Positions 1 to 8,933 of a DNA stretch of 64,000 nt are shown piece by piece. The translations under genes and the position numbers were made by a program. Where the stretch lies: positions 124,001-188,000 of the forward strand of contig NZ_JACCGK010000006.1 in the NCBI RefSeq assembly GCF_013416325.1, given 5' to 3'. The first letter of the stretch is position 1; each line of letters opens with the position of its first letter. The notes under the pieces were generated by a model, which saw nothing but the letters and a program-made list of their open reading frames with translations, searched no databases and was not told where the DNA came from. The DNA is from Vreelandella sedimenti. GTDB lineage: Bacteria; Pseudomonadota; Gammaproteobacteria; Pseudomonadales; Halomonadaceae.

Positions 1-291
1 CTGACTCGGATGCGCTTTATTGATGCCCAGGGCCGTTTGGACTTTGCTGCCAAGGAGGGGCTGGATAGCGCGCCAGAGGGCTTCCTGCCTTGGTTTCAAT
101 ACCCGCGTGACGATGACACCCGGCTGCTCTTCGGTCACTGGGCGGCACTCAAGGGGAGCACACCCCAGGCGCGGGTACCCGTTGAGGCGCTGGATACAGG
201 CTGTGTTTGGGGTGGTCGACTGACCGCGCTCAATCTGGACAGCGGTGAGCGAACCAGTGTAGCTAGCCTTCCGCGGGGAAAACGACAGTGA
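1..291 (+). CDS. apaH: Bis(5'-nucleosyl)-tetraphosphatase, symmetrical (C-terminal part)
   Basis: This is the last 96 codons of a gene that begins before the window; the frame is open from base 1. ApaH hydrolyses diadenosine tetraphosphate to two ADP and limits this stress-related nucleotide in the cytoplasm. The visible part holds the conserved tail of the calcineurin-like fold: a LTRMRF segment, the LFGHWAAL block with a metal-ligand histidine, and the terminal ALDTGCVWGG.LTAL motif. The TGA stop overlaps the GTG start of cca, so the two are probably co-translated. The catalytic N-terminal half cannot be judged. Confidence 0.92.
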   Translation: MTRMRFIDAQGRLDFAAKEGLDSAPEGFLPWFQYPRDDDTRLLFGHWAALKGSTPQARVPVEALDTGCVWGGRLTALNLDSGERTSVASLPRGKRQ

Positions 292-1442
292 AAGAGACAG
301 ACAGTGATCCCCGCCTAGCGGGCTTGAACGTGTACAGAGTGGGCGGCGCCGTACGTGATGAGTTACTTGGCTGGCCGGTATATGACAATGACTGGGTCGT
401 GGTGGGCGCTACGCCAGACGCCATGCGCAAGCGTGGTTTTAAGCCCGTGGGGCGCGACTTTCCGGTTTTTCTGCATCCTGAAACCGCTGAGGAGTACGCA
501 CTGGCCCGCACCGAACGCAAGTCGGGACACGGCTATGCCGGGTTCGAGGTACATGCCAGCCCCGATGTCAGCCTGGAAGAGGATCTGTTGCGGCGTGATT
601 TAACCATTAATGCCATTGCCCAGAGTACCAAGGGCGAATTAACCGATCCATTTAATGGTCAAGGCGATATCGAACGGCGTGTGTTGCGACATATCTCTGC
701 GGCATTTAGCGAAGACCCGCTGCGAGTACTGCGTACCGCACGTTTTCTGGCCCGCTATGCGTCACTGGGCTTTACTATTGCCCCTGAAACCCTGACGCTA
801 ATGCGTAAGGTGAGCCGCAGCGGCGAACTTGAGCACCTGGCCGCCGAGCGGGTGTGGGTCGAAACGGAAAAAGCGCTGGGTGAGCCAAGCCCAGAGGTCT
901 ATTTCACCACCCTTGAACGTTGCGACGCGCTCAACGTCTGGTGGCCAGAATTGGCGGGCGAAGTGTTAGTGAAGGGCTTGGCAGCGATGGCTCAGGTGCC
1001 AGATAGCGACATGTTCCCATTGGCTCATTGGCGCCATGCTCAGTTGGTATCGCCGCTAAGCGATGAGCAGCGCGATGCCTTATCGGAACGACTCAAATTA
1101 CCCAATGCCGTTGCCCAATTAGCTCGCCATACCGCGCTTACCTATTCTTTAATAAACCATTCGCTAACAAACCATGCGCTGCCTGCCGACGCATTAGAGG
1201 GCGCCAGCGTGTTGCGGTGGCTGGAGCGTTTGGATGGTTGGCGTAAGCCAGAGCAGGTCGAGGGACAGCTGGCGTTAGTCAAGGTGCTGGCGCCTGAGCA
1301 GGTTGGCCCGCTTGAAAGCGCCTGGAAAGCTGCTCGGGAGGTAAGCCCCCAAGCACTGATAGCCGAGGGGTATCAAGGGGCGGCGCTGGGAGAGGCCTTG
1401 CGCGAGCGCCGAGAGCAGGCCGTGGAAGCTGCGCTAACCTAG
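288..1442 (+). CDS. cca: CCA tRNA nucleotidyltransferase
   Basis: Adds or repairs the 3' CCA end of tRNA from CTP and ATP in the cytoplasm. The class II nucleotidyltransferase head is clear: GGAVRD at residues 19-24, the catalytic DxD as D33-N-D35, and the RRDLTINAIA block near residue 105. At 384 residues it resembles the gammaproteobacterial bacterial-type enzyme, but the C-terminal part shows no convincing HD-domain metal motif, so the phosphohydrolase activities known for E. coli Cca may be absent. The GTG start at 288 overlaps the apaH stop (GTGA) and puts the glycine-rich loop at the usual distance from the N terminus. It is convergent with folK. Confidence 0.95.
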   Translation: MKETDSDPRLAGLNVYRVGGAVRDELLGWPVYDNDWVVVGATPDAMRKRGFKPVGRDFPVFLHPETAEEYALARTERKSGHGYAGFEVHASPDVSLEEDLLRRDLTINAIAQSTKGELTDPFNGQGDIERRVLRHISAAFSEDPLRVLRTARFLARYASLGFTIAPETLTLMRKVSRSGELEHLAAERVWVETEKALGEPSPEVYFTTLERCDALNVWWPELAGEVLVKGLAAMAQVPDSDMFPLAHWRHAQLVSPLSDEQRDALSERLKLPNAVAQLARHTALTYSLINHSLTNHALPADALEGASVLRWLERLDGWRKPEQVEGQLALVKVLAPEQVGPLESAWKAAREVSPQALIAEGYQGAALGEALRERREQAVEAALT

Positions 1443-1446
1443 CAGC

Positions 1447-1995
1447 TTACCGGCGTGCCGCCGCCAGCAGGGGCTGTTCGTCAGCTTGGGAGATCCAGCG
1501 GCCGCGCCAGCTGAAATCCACCGCCCAGAGGCGTTGGCTGCCTAACTCGAAGGCACTCCATAGCGCGGCATAGGGCGTGCCACAGCGGGGGTGACGCTGA
1601 TTGGGCAGCAGCTCAGCAAGCGGCTGTAGCACGAACGCATTATGGGTAATTTCGCTACGCGGTAAGGCGATTTCGTCAACCGTGCCGCAAAGGCTGCCCA
1701 CGGTGAGCAAGTCGATATCCAGCGCGCGGGGGCTAAATTTGGCAAGACCAGGCAGGCGGCCATGCTCTATTTCCAGCTGCTTCCCCCACGCCTGAAGTTC
1801 GCCGGGTGTCCAGGCGCTGTGAAACGCCACCACCAGGTTATAGAAATTGCGGCTGTCGGCGAAACCTACCGGCTCGCTTTCAAACACACGGGAGATTTGC
1901 AGGGGGCCGAAGGTATCAGCAAGCGCATCGAGGCAGCAGCGAATATGCCGAGTAGGGTGAATATTGCTGCCTAAGCTGACGGTCACCAGGTTCAT
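1447..1995 (-). CDS. folK: 2-amino-4-hydroxy-6-hydroxymethyldihydropteridine pyrophosphokinase
   Basis: Transfers pyrophosphate from ATP to hydroxymethyl-dihydropterin, the step before dihydropteroate synthase in folate synthesis. The N terminus VSLGSNI, the substrate loop around SEPVGF, the E.HGR segment, and the SPRALDIDLL block with its paired aspartates are all present in a 182-residue protein. Its ATG overlaps the folB stop by four bases (ATGA on the minus strand), so folB-folK is one translational unit. The C terminus, after about residue 150, extends beyond the shortest HPPK proteins, ends in an Arg/Ala-rich tail and has no recognised domain. Confidence 0.95.
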   Translation of the reverse strand: MNLVTVSLGSNIHPTRHIRCCLDALADTFGPLQISRVFESEPVGFADSRNFYNLVVAFHSAWTPGELQAWGKQLEIEHGRLPGLAKFSPRALDIDLLTVGSLCGTVDEIALPRSEITHNAFVLQPLAELLPNQRHPRCGTPYAALWSAFELGSQRLWAVDFSWRGRWISQADEQPLLAAARR

Positions 1996-2372
1996 GCGCT
2001 GATCTCCTGGGTTGCCTCCGGCAGGTTGCCGCGGGTGATTTCCAGGCCGACGCTAACGGCGTTGGCAACCGCGCCCGGTTTACGTACCGTCAAGCGTAGC
2101 CAAGTGATAGGGAATTCCGTCCGTAGGCACTCAGCGAGGCGTTCGGCGAAAGTCTCTACCAGAGCGAATTGATGGGCATCGGCAAACTGCTGAATGCGCT
2201 GGCAGATAGCAGCGTAATCCAGGGTGAGGCGTAAATCGTCGGTGGCAGCCGCCGAGCGAATATCGGTCGCCAACACCAAGTCTAAGCTTAGCGACTGTTG
2301 AATCGAGCGCTCCCAGTCGTAGACACCAATCACGGTATCGACGCTTAACGCTTCAATCAAAATACGATCCAT
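1992..2372 (-). CDS. folB: Dihydroneopterin aldolase
   Basis: Cleaves 7,8-dihydroneopterin to the hydroxymethyl pterin used by FolK, and may also epimerise it. The protein has 126 residues, near the usual length. It starts MDRILIEALSVDTVIGVYDWER, in which the IGVYDWER segment is the family signature, and LVETFAERLA carries the conserved Glu near residue 77. It is the first gene of folB-folK and is transcribed away from plsY. The folB-plsY-tsaD neighbourhood is common in gammaproteobacteria. Confidence 0.95.
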   Translation of the reverse strand: MDRILIEALSVDTVIGVYDWERSIQQSLSLDLVLATDIRSAAATDDLRLTLDYAAICQRIQQFADAHQFALVETFAERLAECLRTEFPITWLRLTVRKPGAVANAVSVGLEITRGNLPEATQEISA

Positions 2373-2475
2373 CCAGCTTCCCTCTACGGTAACAAGCGGG
2401 CGATTGTACGTTAGGATGGGGCTAAACGACAGCGGGCCGGGCTAACGAGACGGTCTACAACGCGAGTAGAGCGCC

Positions 2476-3048
2476 ATGCTATGGATAGTGGTGGGGTATT
2501 TAAGCGGCAGTTGGCTGGCAGCGCTGAGCGTCTGCCGCTTGGCGGGCGTGGGCGACCCCCGCCAACATGGCTCATTGAATCCCGGCTTTTCCAACGTACT
2601 GCGCCTATATGGCCCCCGCTTGGCGGCAGCGACACTGCTGTTAGACGCCTTAAAAGCCATGCCTGCTGTTTTGGGTGCAAAGCTGATGGGCTGCCCGGTC
2701 TGGCTGCAGGGAGTAGTGGGGTTGGCAGTATTATTAGGTCACAGCTTTCCACTGTGGCATGGCTTTCGTGGCGGTAAAGCGGTCGCCAGTGCCTTCGGTG
2801 TGTTGTTGGTGTTGGTGCCCCAGGTGGCGCTACTGAGTGCAGCGATATGGGTACTGCTGGCGTGGCGATTAAAAACGGCGGCATTGGCTTCGTTAGTGAG
2901 CGCACTCGTGGCGCCGCTGGCCTGTGGCTGGCTAGCACCGGAGTACGTCATGGTAGTGGGTGGATTCAGCCTGTTGGTGCTGGCCCGTCACGGGCTTAAT
3001 ATTCGCCGACTGCGACGCGGTGAAGAGCCGCCGTTTCGTGGTTCTTAG
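2476..3048 (+). CDS. plsY: Glycerol-3-phosphate acyltransferase (acyl-phosphate dependent)
   Basis: An integral inner-membrane enzyme that acylates position 1 of glycerol-3-phosphate with acyl-phosphate, starting phospholipid synthesis. The 190-residue protein has five or more hydrophobic segments. It shows the PlsY motifs: GSW near residue 10, the [14 protein letters not shown] stretch (residues about 25-42), and [18 protein letters not shown] around residue 93. It is divergent from folB, and its stop overlaps the tsaD stop by four bases on opposite strands, an unusually tight convergent end. Confidence 0.95.
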   Translation: MLWIVVGYLSGSWLAALSVCRLAGVGDPRQHGSLNPGFSNVLRLYGPRLAAATLLLDALKAMPAVLGAKLMGCPVWLQGVVGLAVLLGHSFPLWHGFRGGKAVASAFGVLLVLVPQVALLSAAIWVLLAWRLKTAALASLVSALVAPLACGWLAPEYVMVVGGFSLLVLARHGLNIRRLRRGEEPPFRGS

Positions 3049-4094
3049 CGTGAGGCAGGCGGTGTCAACTGATCCAGCGGCCAGCGGGGCGTCGCCTGCA
3101 TGATTCCAGGGGTGTCGCACTCTCCCTCTGCCAGGCGTTGAGCACCGACATAAGCAATCATGGCGCCATTGTCAGTACAGAACCGCCCGCGTGGGTAGTA
3201 GGCGCAGGCTTGGCGTTTTTCACACTCAGCCTGCAGTCGTTCGCGCAGGCGATGGTTGGCGCTGACTCCGCCCGCCACCACTAAGCGCTTCAAGCCGGTT
3301 TGATCCAGCGCTCGACGGCACTTAATCACCAGCGTATCGACAACGGCCTCTTCAAAGGCGCGGGCAACGTCGGCGCGGGCCTGGGCGTCGAATTCGTCGG
3401 CTATATCCAGCTGGCGAATGGCCGTCATGGTGTGGGTTTTTAGGCCCGAAAAACTGAAGTCTAGCCCTGGCCGGTCGGTCATGGGGCGCGGGAAGCGAAA
3501 GCGCTTTGGGTCACCCTGTTCCGCCAGCTTGGCGACCTGAGGGCCGCCTGGGTAGGCCAGTCCGAGCATCTTGGCGGCTTTATCAAACGCTTCACCAGCC
3601 GCGTCATCCACCGATTCGCCGAGCAGTTGATAGCGACCCAGCCCCTGAACTTCTACGAGCTGGGTATGGCCGCCGGATACCAGCAGCGCCACGAAAGGGA
3701 ACTCGGGTGGCTCGTCTTCCAGCATCGGTGCCAGTAAATGGCCTTCCATATGGTGTACGCCGAGCACGGGGATGTTCAAGGCGCGAGCCATTCCGTGTGC
3801 CGTACTGGCACCCACCATTAATGCGCCGACCAAGCCGGGGCCTGCGGTGTAAGTGATGCCATCCAGGTCGCCGCGCGTTAGCTTGGCGTCGCCGAGCACT
3901 TGCTCGATCAGCGGCAGCAGTTTGCGGGTGTGATCGCGAGAGGCGAGTTCGGGCACTACGCCGCCAAATTCTGCATGCATGGCGATTTGGCTATACAGCG
4001 CATCGGCAAGTAGCCCCTTGCCGCCGGTTGACGAGGTGTCGTAAAGCGCGACACCCGTTTCGTCGCAGGATGTTTCAATGCCCAGAACTCGCAT
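3045..4094 (-). CDS. tsaD: tRNA N6-adenosine threonylcarbamoyltransferase catalytic subunit
   Basis: Transfers the threonylcarbamoyl group from TC-AMP to A37 of ANN-decoding tRNAs, working with TsaB, TsaE and TsaC. The 349-residue ASKHA-fold protein starts [14 protein letters not shown]. It contains the metal-binding HHMEGH motif near residue 114, the VSGGHTQL nucleotide loop near residue 139, and the late [12 protein letters not shown] block. [13 protein letters not shown] segment near residue 307 carries the conserved C-terminal ligand. It is transcribed away from rpsU, and the 220-bp gap between them holds the rpsU promoter. Confidence 0.97.
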   Translation of the reverse strand: MRVLGIETSCDETGVALYDTSSTGGKGLLADALYSQIAMHAEFGGVVPELASRDHTRKLLPLIEQVLGDAKLTRGDLDGITYTAGPGLVGALMVGASTAHGMARALNIPVLGVHHMEGHLLAPMLEDEPPEFPFVALLVSGGHTQLVEVQGLGRYQLLGESVDDAAGEAFDKAAKMLGLAYPGGPQVAKLAEQGDPKRFRFPRPMTDRPGLDFSFSGLKTHTMTAIRQLDIADEFDAQARADVARAFEEAVVDTLVIKCRRALDQTGLKRLVVAGGVSANHRLRERLQAECEKRQACAYYPRGRFCTDNGAMIAYVGAQRLAEGECDTPGIMQATPRWPLDQLTPPASR

Positions 4095-4187
4095 AAAAAG
4101 GGACTCTCAAAGGCTATTCAAAAGATGTAAAGGTGAAAAACACAAGAGCACTAGTCTAGCATTGTCGTCCTGGGTCAGCGTAAGCAT

Positions 4188-4216
4188 TTGCAAAGATGGC
4201 CAACGGCGACTAAACT
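4188..4216 (+). promoter_or_regulatory. Sigma70-type promoter for rpsU
   Basis: TTGCAA (4188-4193) and TAAACT (4211-4216) are separated by exactly 17 bases, about 100 bases before the rpsU start. It is the best match to a housekeeping promoter in the tsaD-rpsU gap. It was read by eye and not tested. Confidence 0.55.
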
Positions 4217-4317
4217 ACTGTGCGCTGTAAAACTGGGTCGTACACCGCGTTCTAAATGTAATATCGCAGTGTACGTACTATCCGAACTCAAGACTCCTTA
4301 AGGTAGGTGAGTGCTTA

Positions 4318-4533
4318 ATGCCTTCTGTAAAAGTACGTGATAACGAGCCGTTTGACGTCGCCCTGCGTCGCTTCAAGCGTTCTTGCGAAAAAGCCGGTGT
4401 TCTTTCTGAAGTACGCCGTCGCGAGCACTATGAGAAGCCGACTGCTGAGCGTAAACGCAAAGCGGCAGCTGCCGTAAAACGCCACGCTAAGAAAGTTCAG
4501 CGTGAGCAAAAGCGTTTCGAACGGCTCTATTGA
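4318..4533 (+). CDS. rpsU: 30S ribosomal protein S21
   Basis: A small-subunit protein that helps mRNA initiation near the anti-Shine-Dalgarno end of 16S rRNA. It is 71 residues long, the usual size, and very basic (a C-terminal run of [14 protein letters not shown]). It has the family start [21 protein letters not shown]. An AAGGTAGGTGAG-like purine stretch lies just before the ATG. A hairpin with a U tract follows, so the rpsU-dnaG-rpoD order of E. coli is kept but with an attenuating terminator after rpsU. Confidence 0.98.
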   Translation: MPSVKVRDNEPFDVALRRFKRSCEKAGVLSEVRRREHYEKPTAERKRKAAAAVKRHAKKVQREQKRFERLY

Positions 4534-4588
4534 TCCGTACCCGAGGGGGCCGGAGCAGTTAGCTGGTCGTCTCAAGAGGGATGCCAAG

Positions 4589-4617
4589 CGGCCGCCACTA
4601 GGTGGCCGTTTGTTTTT
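4589..4617 (+). terminator. Rho-independent terminator/attenuator after rpsU
   Basis: An 8-bp stem (CGGCCGCC at 4589-4596 with GGTGGCCG at 4601-4608, one G-U pair), an ACTA loop and the tail TTTGTTTTT. It lies between rpsU and dnaG, where the E. coli macromolecular-synthesis operon also has a terminator that lowers dnaG expression. Confidence 0.8.
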
Positions 4618-4802
4618 GACTGTTGTTCTTCAAAGCTATCGTTTTTCAAGGCTGTCCTTCAAGACCGTCGTTGCTAAAGAACGTCGCTGTTTATGATGAT
4701 CTGATCTGGCAATGGGTCTGATGACTTTAAGCAGTGCCTTAAAAAACTGGTTTTGAAAACAGTCTCGAAAGTTAGCGCTTTGCGCGAGGATGCCCGTAGT
4801 TC

Positions 4803-6671
4803 ATGGCAGGCCAAATTCCACAGCGTTTCATTGATGATCTGTTAGGCCGCGTTGACGTGGTCGAGGTGGTTGGTGAGCGCGTGCAGCTTAAAAAGGCTGG
4901 CCGTAACTACTCTGGGCTGTGTCCCTTCCATCAAGAGAAAACCCCATCGTTTACCGTCAGTGCTGATAAGCAGTTTTATCACTGCTTTGGCTGCGGAGCT
5001 AATGGTAATGCACTACGCTTCTTGATGGAGTACGACAAACTACCGTTTCCTGAGGCGGTAGAGCAGTTGGCCGGTCGCCTGGGTATTGAAGTGCCGCGTG
5101 AAGGCGCTGATGACCCGCGTGCCCAGCAGCGTGAAAAGAAGCGCAAAGAGGGCGTTAACCTGCTCGAACTCGCCGCCAGTTTTTATCGCGAGCGATTAAA
5201 GATGCAGGAGGGTCAGTCTGCCCAACGCTATTTGTCGGGCCGTGGGCTCTCGGACGAGGTGATCAAGACCTATGGCATTGGCTATGCCCCGGCGGGTTGG
5301 GAGGCGCTAAAACAGCACCTCAGCGAGCGCGGTATTGGTGAGCCAGTGCAGGTGGAATACGGCCTGCTGATTCACCGTGAGGATACCGGGCGTACCTACG
5401 ACCGTTTTCGTGATCGGGTAATGTTCCCCATTCGCGATTTGCGCGGTCGTACGATTGCCTTTGGTGGTCGAGTGATGGGCGATGATCAGCCCAAATATCT
5501 CAACTCGCCGGAAACGCCTGTATTCCATAAAGGTCGTGAGCTTTACGGCTTGTATGAGGCGCGCCAAGCCTCGAACAAGCTTGAGCAGTTGGTCATGGTC
5601 GAAGGCTATATGGATGTGGTGGCACTGGCGCAATACGGTATTCATAATGCTGTGGCGACGCTGGGTACCGCCACCACGGAAGACCATTTGACCCGCCTGT
5701 TTCGACTGGTAAGTCGCGTAGTGTTCTGTTTCGACGGTGATCGTGCAGGGAGGCAGGCGGCTAGCCGGGCGTTGGAAACTGCACTGCCGCAAATGATAGA
5801 TGGCCGTGAAGCGCGCTTTCTGTTTCTGCCCGAAGGTGATGACCCGGACACCCTGGTGCGCCGTGAAGGCACCCAGGCATTTCAGGATCGCGTGACCTGC
5901 GCCATGCCGCTGTCGGAGTTTCTATTCGAACAGGCAGCCCAAGGGCGCGACTTGAATACCGTGGAAGGACGCGAGAGGTTTGCCAGTCAGGTGCTCGAAG
6001 CATTGAACAAAGTGCCTGAAGGCATGCTCAAATCGCTATTGCTGGAGTCATTGGCAAAGCGTAGTGGGCTATCGCAAGAGCAGTTGAAAGTGCTGCTCGA
6101 AAGGCGTGCCCAGGCGTCGCAGCGATCCGTCACCCAAGGTGATGTTTCGCAAGAGCCGGCAGAGCAGTTGGAGTCCGAATCGGCCTCATCCGCCATGAAT
6201 GGCGCTGTTTTGGCAGCGCCAGCCCGCTCGTCGCGCTCACGTTCTCAGGCGCTCCCCCCGGTTGGGCGTATCGTGCAGTTGTTATTGCATGAGCCCAACT
6301 TGGTGGCCACGCTCCCTGAACATTTGGAATGGTTGCCGGAAGATGACGATGCACCGCTATGCCGCGAGCTGATTGAGTTGCTCAAGGCGGGGCGCTACCG
6401 CAGTCCACAAGTGGTGTTGGCGCATTTTCAAGGCAGCCAGCAGGGGCAGGCCTTGGCGGCTTTCGCCAAGCGCGAGCTGTTGATTCCCAAAGCAGATCGG
6501 GAAGCAGAGCTGAAGGGGTTGGTTGAACACTTGCAGTACGTTCAGCGCCAGCGTTCTCCCCAAGAGGAGTACACGGCGTTGCTGGCGCAGGAACGCGCCG
6601 GACAAAAGTTAGATAAGGAGCAGCGCCAGCGTTTGGCAAGCTTGGTAATGGAGCTTGCTCAGCGCCAATGA
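4803..6671 (+). CDS. dnaG: DNA primase
   Basis: Makes RNA primers for lagging-strand replication together with the DnaB helicase. The 622-residue protein has three parts. The N-terminal CHC2 zinc finger runs from CPFH near residue 40 to CFGCG near 62. The central TOPRIM catalytic core has VEGYMDVVAL near residue 267 and the FCFDGDRAG acidic motif near 308. The Gln/Ala-rich C-terminal part starts after a linker at about 430-490 and is expected to bind DnaB. It lies between rpsU and rpoD; the 270-bp gap before it contains the rpsU terminator. Confidence 0.97.
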   Translation: MAGQIPQRFIDDLLGRVDVVEVVGERVQLKKAGRNYSGLCPFHQEKTPSFTVSADKQFYHCFGCGANGNALRFLMEYDKLPFPEAVEQLAGRLGIEVPREGADDPRAQQREKKRKEGVNLLELAASFYRERLKMQEGQSAQRYLSGRGLSDEVIKTYGIGYAPAGWEALKQHLSERGIGEPVQVEYGLLIHREDTGRTYDRFRDRVMFPIRDLRGRTIAFGGRVMGDDQPKYLNSPETPVFHKGRELYGLYEARQASNKLEQLVMVEGYMDVVALAQYGIHNAVATLGTATTEDHLTRLFRLVSRVVFCFDGDRAGRQAASRALETALPQMIDGREARFLFLPEGDDPDTLVRREGTQAFQDRVTCAMPLSEFLFEQAAQGRDLNTVEGRERFASQVLEALNKVPEGMLKSLLLESLAKRSGLSQEQLKVLLERRAQASQRSVTQGDVSQEPAEQLESESASSAMNGAVLAAPARSSRSRSQALPPVGRIVQLLLHEPNLVATLPEHLEWLPEDDDAPLCRELIELLKAGRYRSPQVVLAHFQGSQQGQALAAFAKRELLIPKADREAELKGLVEHLQYVQRQRSPQEEYTALLAQERAGQKLDKEQRQRLASLVMELAQRQ

Positions 6672-6820
6672 GGCGGTGTCTTGGGCGATGGGGGTTGAAT
6701 TCCTAGCGTTTCAGCACCAGATATAGGGTCAGCCACCAAACGTTGGCCTAACCGAACAAACTAACACACCTGAATTGCCGCGCAAATACGTCGAGCTGGA
6801 AAATTTCCTGCTTTTTACGC

Positions 6821-6826
6821 TATACT
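6821..6826 (+). promoter_or_regulatory. Possible -10 box of an rpoD promoter
   Basis: TATACT lies 72 bases before the rpoD start, in the 226-bp dnaG-rpoD gap. No good -35 hexamer sits at 16-18 bases, so this is only a candidate. The rest of the gap shows no gene. Confidence 0.35.
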
Positions 6827-6897
6827 GTACGGCTTGTTGAGTTTAATCGATTCAGCGCTCCAGGTGTTTCATTCTTCTTCGTCGAGATAGGGTTTCT

Positions 6898-8748
6898 ATG
6901 GCTGGAAATGCGCAGCAGCAGTCGCGTCTGAAGGAGTTGATCGCTCGAGGCAAGGAACAGGGTTACCTGACCTATGCCGAGGTCAACGACCATCTACCCG
7001 AGGATATCGCCGACCCGGATCAAGTGGAAGACATCATTGGCATGATCAACGACATGGGTATAAGTGTCGCTGAAGAAGCGCCAGATGAAGACACTTTGAT
7101 GATGTCGGATCAATCCACGGACGAGTCCGCTGCGGAAGAGGCCGTAGCGGCCCTTGCCGCCGTGGAAAGCGATGTAGGCCGCACCACTGATCCCGTACGC
7201 ATGTATATGCGTGAAATGGGCACGGTTGAGCTTTTGACCCGTGAAGGCGAAATTGAAATCGCCAAACGGATCGAAGAGGGTACCCGTGAAGTGATGTCGT
7301 CTCTGGCCTATTTGCCGGGTGCCGTCGCGTCTATTTTGGACGCCTATGACGCTACCCAGGATGAAGAAGCGCCGGGGCGTCTTTCGGATCTGTTTTCTGG
7401 TTTCATCGATCCCGATGAGGGTATCCCCGGCGTTGCCGAAGCAGAGGTGCCCGAGCCGGAGCCTGAAGCCGAGATTGACGACGACGTTGAGAGCGACGGC
7501 GACGATGAGGATGAGGATTCTACGGCCAGCGAGGGCGGTCCGGATCCCGAAGAGGCGCGTGCGCGTTTCGAGCAGATTCGCGAGCAGAACGCTTTGGTGG
7601 AAGAGGCGTTTGCCAAGCATGGCCGCGGCAGTGCTGAGTTAAAAGCCGAGCAAGCCCGCTTGGCTGTGCTTTTCTCGCCTATCAAGCTGGTGCCTAAGCA
7701 CTTCGAGCGCTTGGTCGGTCAGGTGCGTATCAGCGTTGAGCAAGTGCGTGCCCAAGAGAAAGCGGTCATGCAGCTGTGCGTGAAAAAAGCCAAGGTGCCG
7801 CGTAAGACGTTTATCAAGTCGTTTCCTGGTAATGAATCGAGCAAAACATGGCTGGATGAATTCCAGGCAGCGCAGAGCAAGTACGCAGATCGCCTTGAGC
7901 CGCTGCGCGCCGATATTGCTCGTGCCCAGCGCAAGATCGCCTTCGAAGAGGATATGGTGCAGCTCTCGGTTGCCGACCTTAAAGAGGTGAATCGCAAGCT
8001 CTCGATTGGTGAGGCGAAAGCTCGCCGTGCCAAGAAAGAGATGGTTGAGGCTAACCTGCGCTTGGTGATTTCGATCGCCAAGAAGTATACCAACCGGGGT
8101 TTGCAGTTCTTGGATCTCATCCAGGAAGGCAACATCGGCTTGATGAAAGCGGTCGATAAGTTCGAATACCGCCGTGGTTATAAGTTCTCGACCTATGCCA
8201 CTTGGTGGATTCGTCAGGCAATTACCCGTTCGATTGCCGACCAGGCGCGCACCATCCGTATTCCGGTGCATATGATTGAGACGATCAACAAGCTCAATCG
8301 CGTATCACGCCAGATGTTGCAGGAAATGGGCCGTGAGCCAACGCCGGAAGAACTCGGCGAGCGTTTGGAAATGCCGGAAGATAAAGTTCGCAAGGTGCTC
8401 AAAATTGCCAAAGAACCGATCTCCATGGAGACGCCGATTGGTGACGACGATGATTCACACCTGGGTGACTTTATCGAAGACGGTACCATGCTGCTGCCCA
8501 TTGATATGGCTACCGGTGAAGGTCTTATCGAAGCAACGCGTAACGTGTTAGGCGGCTTGACCGCCCGCGAAGCGAAGGTGCTGCGCATGCGTTTCGGTAT
8601 CGATATGAACACCGACCATACGCTGGAAGAGGTGGGCAAGCAGTTTGACGTAACCCGTGAGCGAATTCGTCAGATTGAAGCCAAAGCGCTGCGTAAGCTG
8701 CGTCACCCTAGCCGCTCCGAGCCGCTGCGTTCGTTCCTCGACGAGTGA
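6898..8748 (+). CDS. rpoD: RNA polymerase primary sigma factor (sigma70)
   Basis: Directs RNA polymerase to housekeeping promoters. The 616-residue protein shows region 1.1 at the N terminus ([19 protein letters not shown]), region 1.2 ([11 protein letters not shown] near residue 99), and a long acidic non-conserved region (about 160-220) rich in Asp/Glu. Regions 2.1-2.4 include [26 protein letters not shown] and the [13 protein letters not shown] recognition helix near 440. Region 4.2 ends the protein with the helix-turn-helix [20 protein letters not shown]. It is followed by a short repeat cluster and a strong terminator. Confidence 0.98.
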   Translation: MAGNAQQQSRLKELIARGKEQGYLTYAEVNDHLPEDIADPDQVEDIIGMINDMGISVAEEAPDEDTLMMSDQSTDESAAEEAVAALAAVESDVGRTTDPVRMYMREMGTVELLTREGEIEIAKRIEEGTREVMSSLAYLPGAVASILDAYDATQDEEAPGRLSDLFSGFIDPDEGIPGVAEAEVPEPEPEAEIDDDVESDGDDEDEDSTASEGGPDPEEARARFEQIREQNALVEEAFAKHGRGSAELKAEQARLAVLFSPIKLVPKHFERLVGQVRISVEQVRAQEKAVMQLCVKKAKVPRKTFIKSFPGNESSKTWLDEFQAAQSKYADRLEPLRADIARAQRKIAFEEDMVQLSVADLKEVNRKLSIGEAKARRAKKEMVEANLRLVISIAKKYTNRGLQFLDLIQEGNIGLMKAVDKFEYRRGYKFSTYATWWIRQAITRSIADQARTIRIPVHMIETINKLNRVSRQMLQEMGREPTPEELGERLEMPEDKVRKVLKIAKEPISMETPIGDDDDSHLGDFIEDGTMLLPIDMATGEGLIEATRNVLGGLTAREAKVLRMRFGIDMNTDHTLEEVGKQFDVTRERIRQIEAKALRKLRHPSRSEPLRSFLDE

Positions 8749-8749
8749 A

Positions 8750-8812
8750 TGTCGTAAGTAGTGAGTGGTAAATAGAAAGTCGTAAGTGGTAAATAGCAAG
8801 TGGCAAGAAGAT
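8750..8812. repeat. Degenerate short direct repeats after rpoD
   Basis: Between the rpoD stop and its terminator a unit of the form AAGTxGTAAATAGxAAGT is repeated about three times (AGTGGTAAATAGAAAGT, AAGTGGTAAATAGCAAGT, then a partial AAGTGGCAAG). It has no coding sense and its function is unknown. Confidence 0.6.
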
Positions 8813-8833
8813 AGTAGCCGCTAAGATCAAAAA

Positions 8834-8864
8834 CCCCGCCGTTAAGAGAACGGCGGGGTTTTTT
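8834..8864 (+). terminator. Rho-independent terminator of rpoD
   Basis: A perfect 10-bp stem (CCCCGCCGTT at 8834-8843 with AACGGCGGGG at 8849-8858), a 5-base loop and six T residues. It is the strongest intrinsic terminator in the first 10 kb. Confidence 0.93.
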
Positions 8865-8888
8865 GTGTGGGTGATGTTGGAGGCGATC

Positions 8889-8912
8889 ATTGCTGCGCTT
8901 AAGCGCAGCAAT
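8889..8912. repeat. 24-bp perfect palindrome
   Basis: Twelve-base arms (ATTGCTGCGCTT and its reverse complement) meet with no spacer, 21 bases beyond the stop of the minus-strand membrane-protein gene. There is no T tract on either strand, so it is not a standard terminator. It could be a protein-binding site or a degenerate mobile repeat. Confidence 0.6.
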
Positions 8913-8933
8913 TGGATGCCGTAACCATATAGT

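Noticed and set aside
2411..2938. A 175-codon minus-strand open frame over plsY
   Set aside because: It is opposite a fully conserved membrane acyltransferase gene, and its Arg/Pro/Ser-rich product has no family.
6994..8271. Two long minus-strand open frames (208 and 210 codons) opposite rpoD
   Set aside because: They lie wholly antisense to the conserved sigma70 gene, have no recognised domains, and follow from its codon usage.
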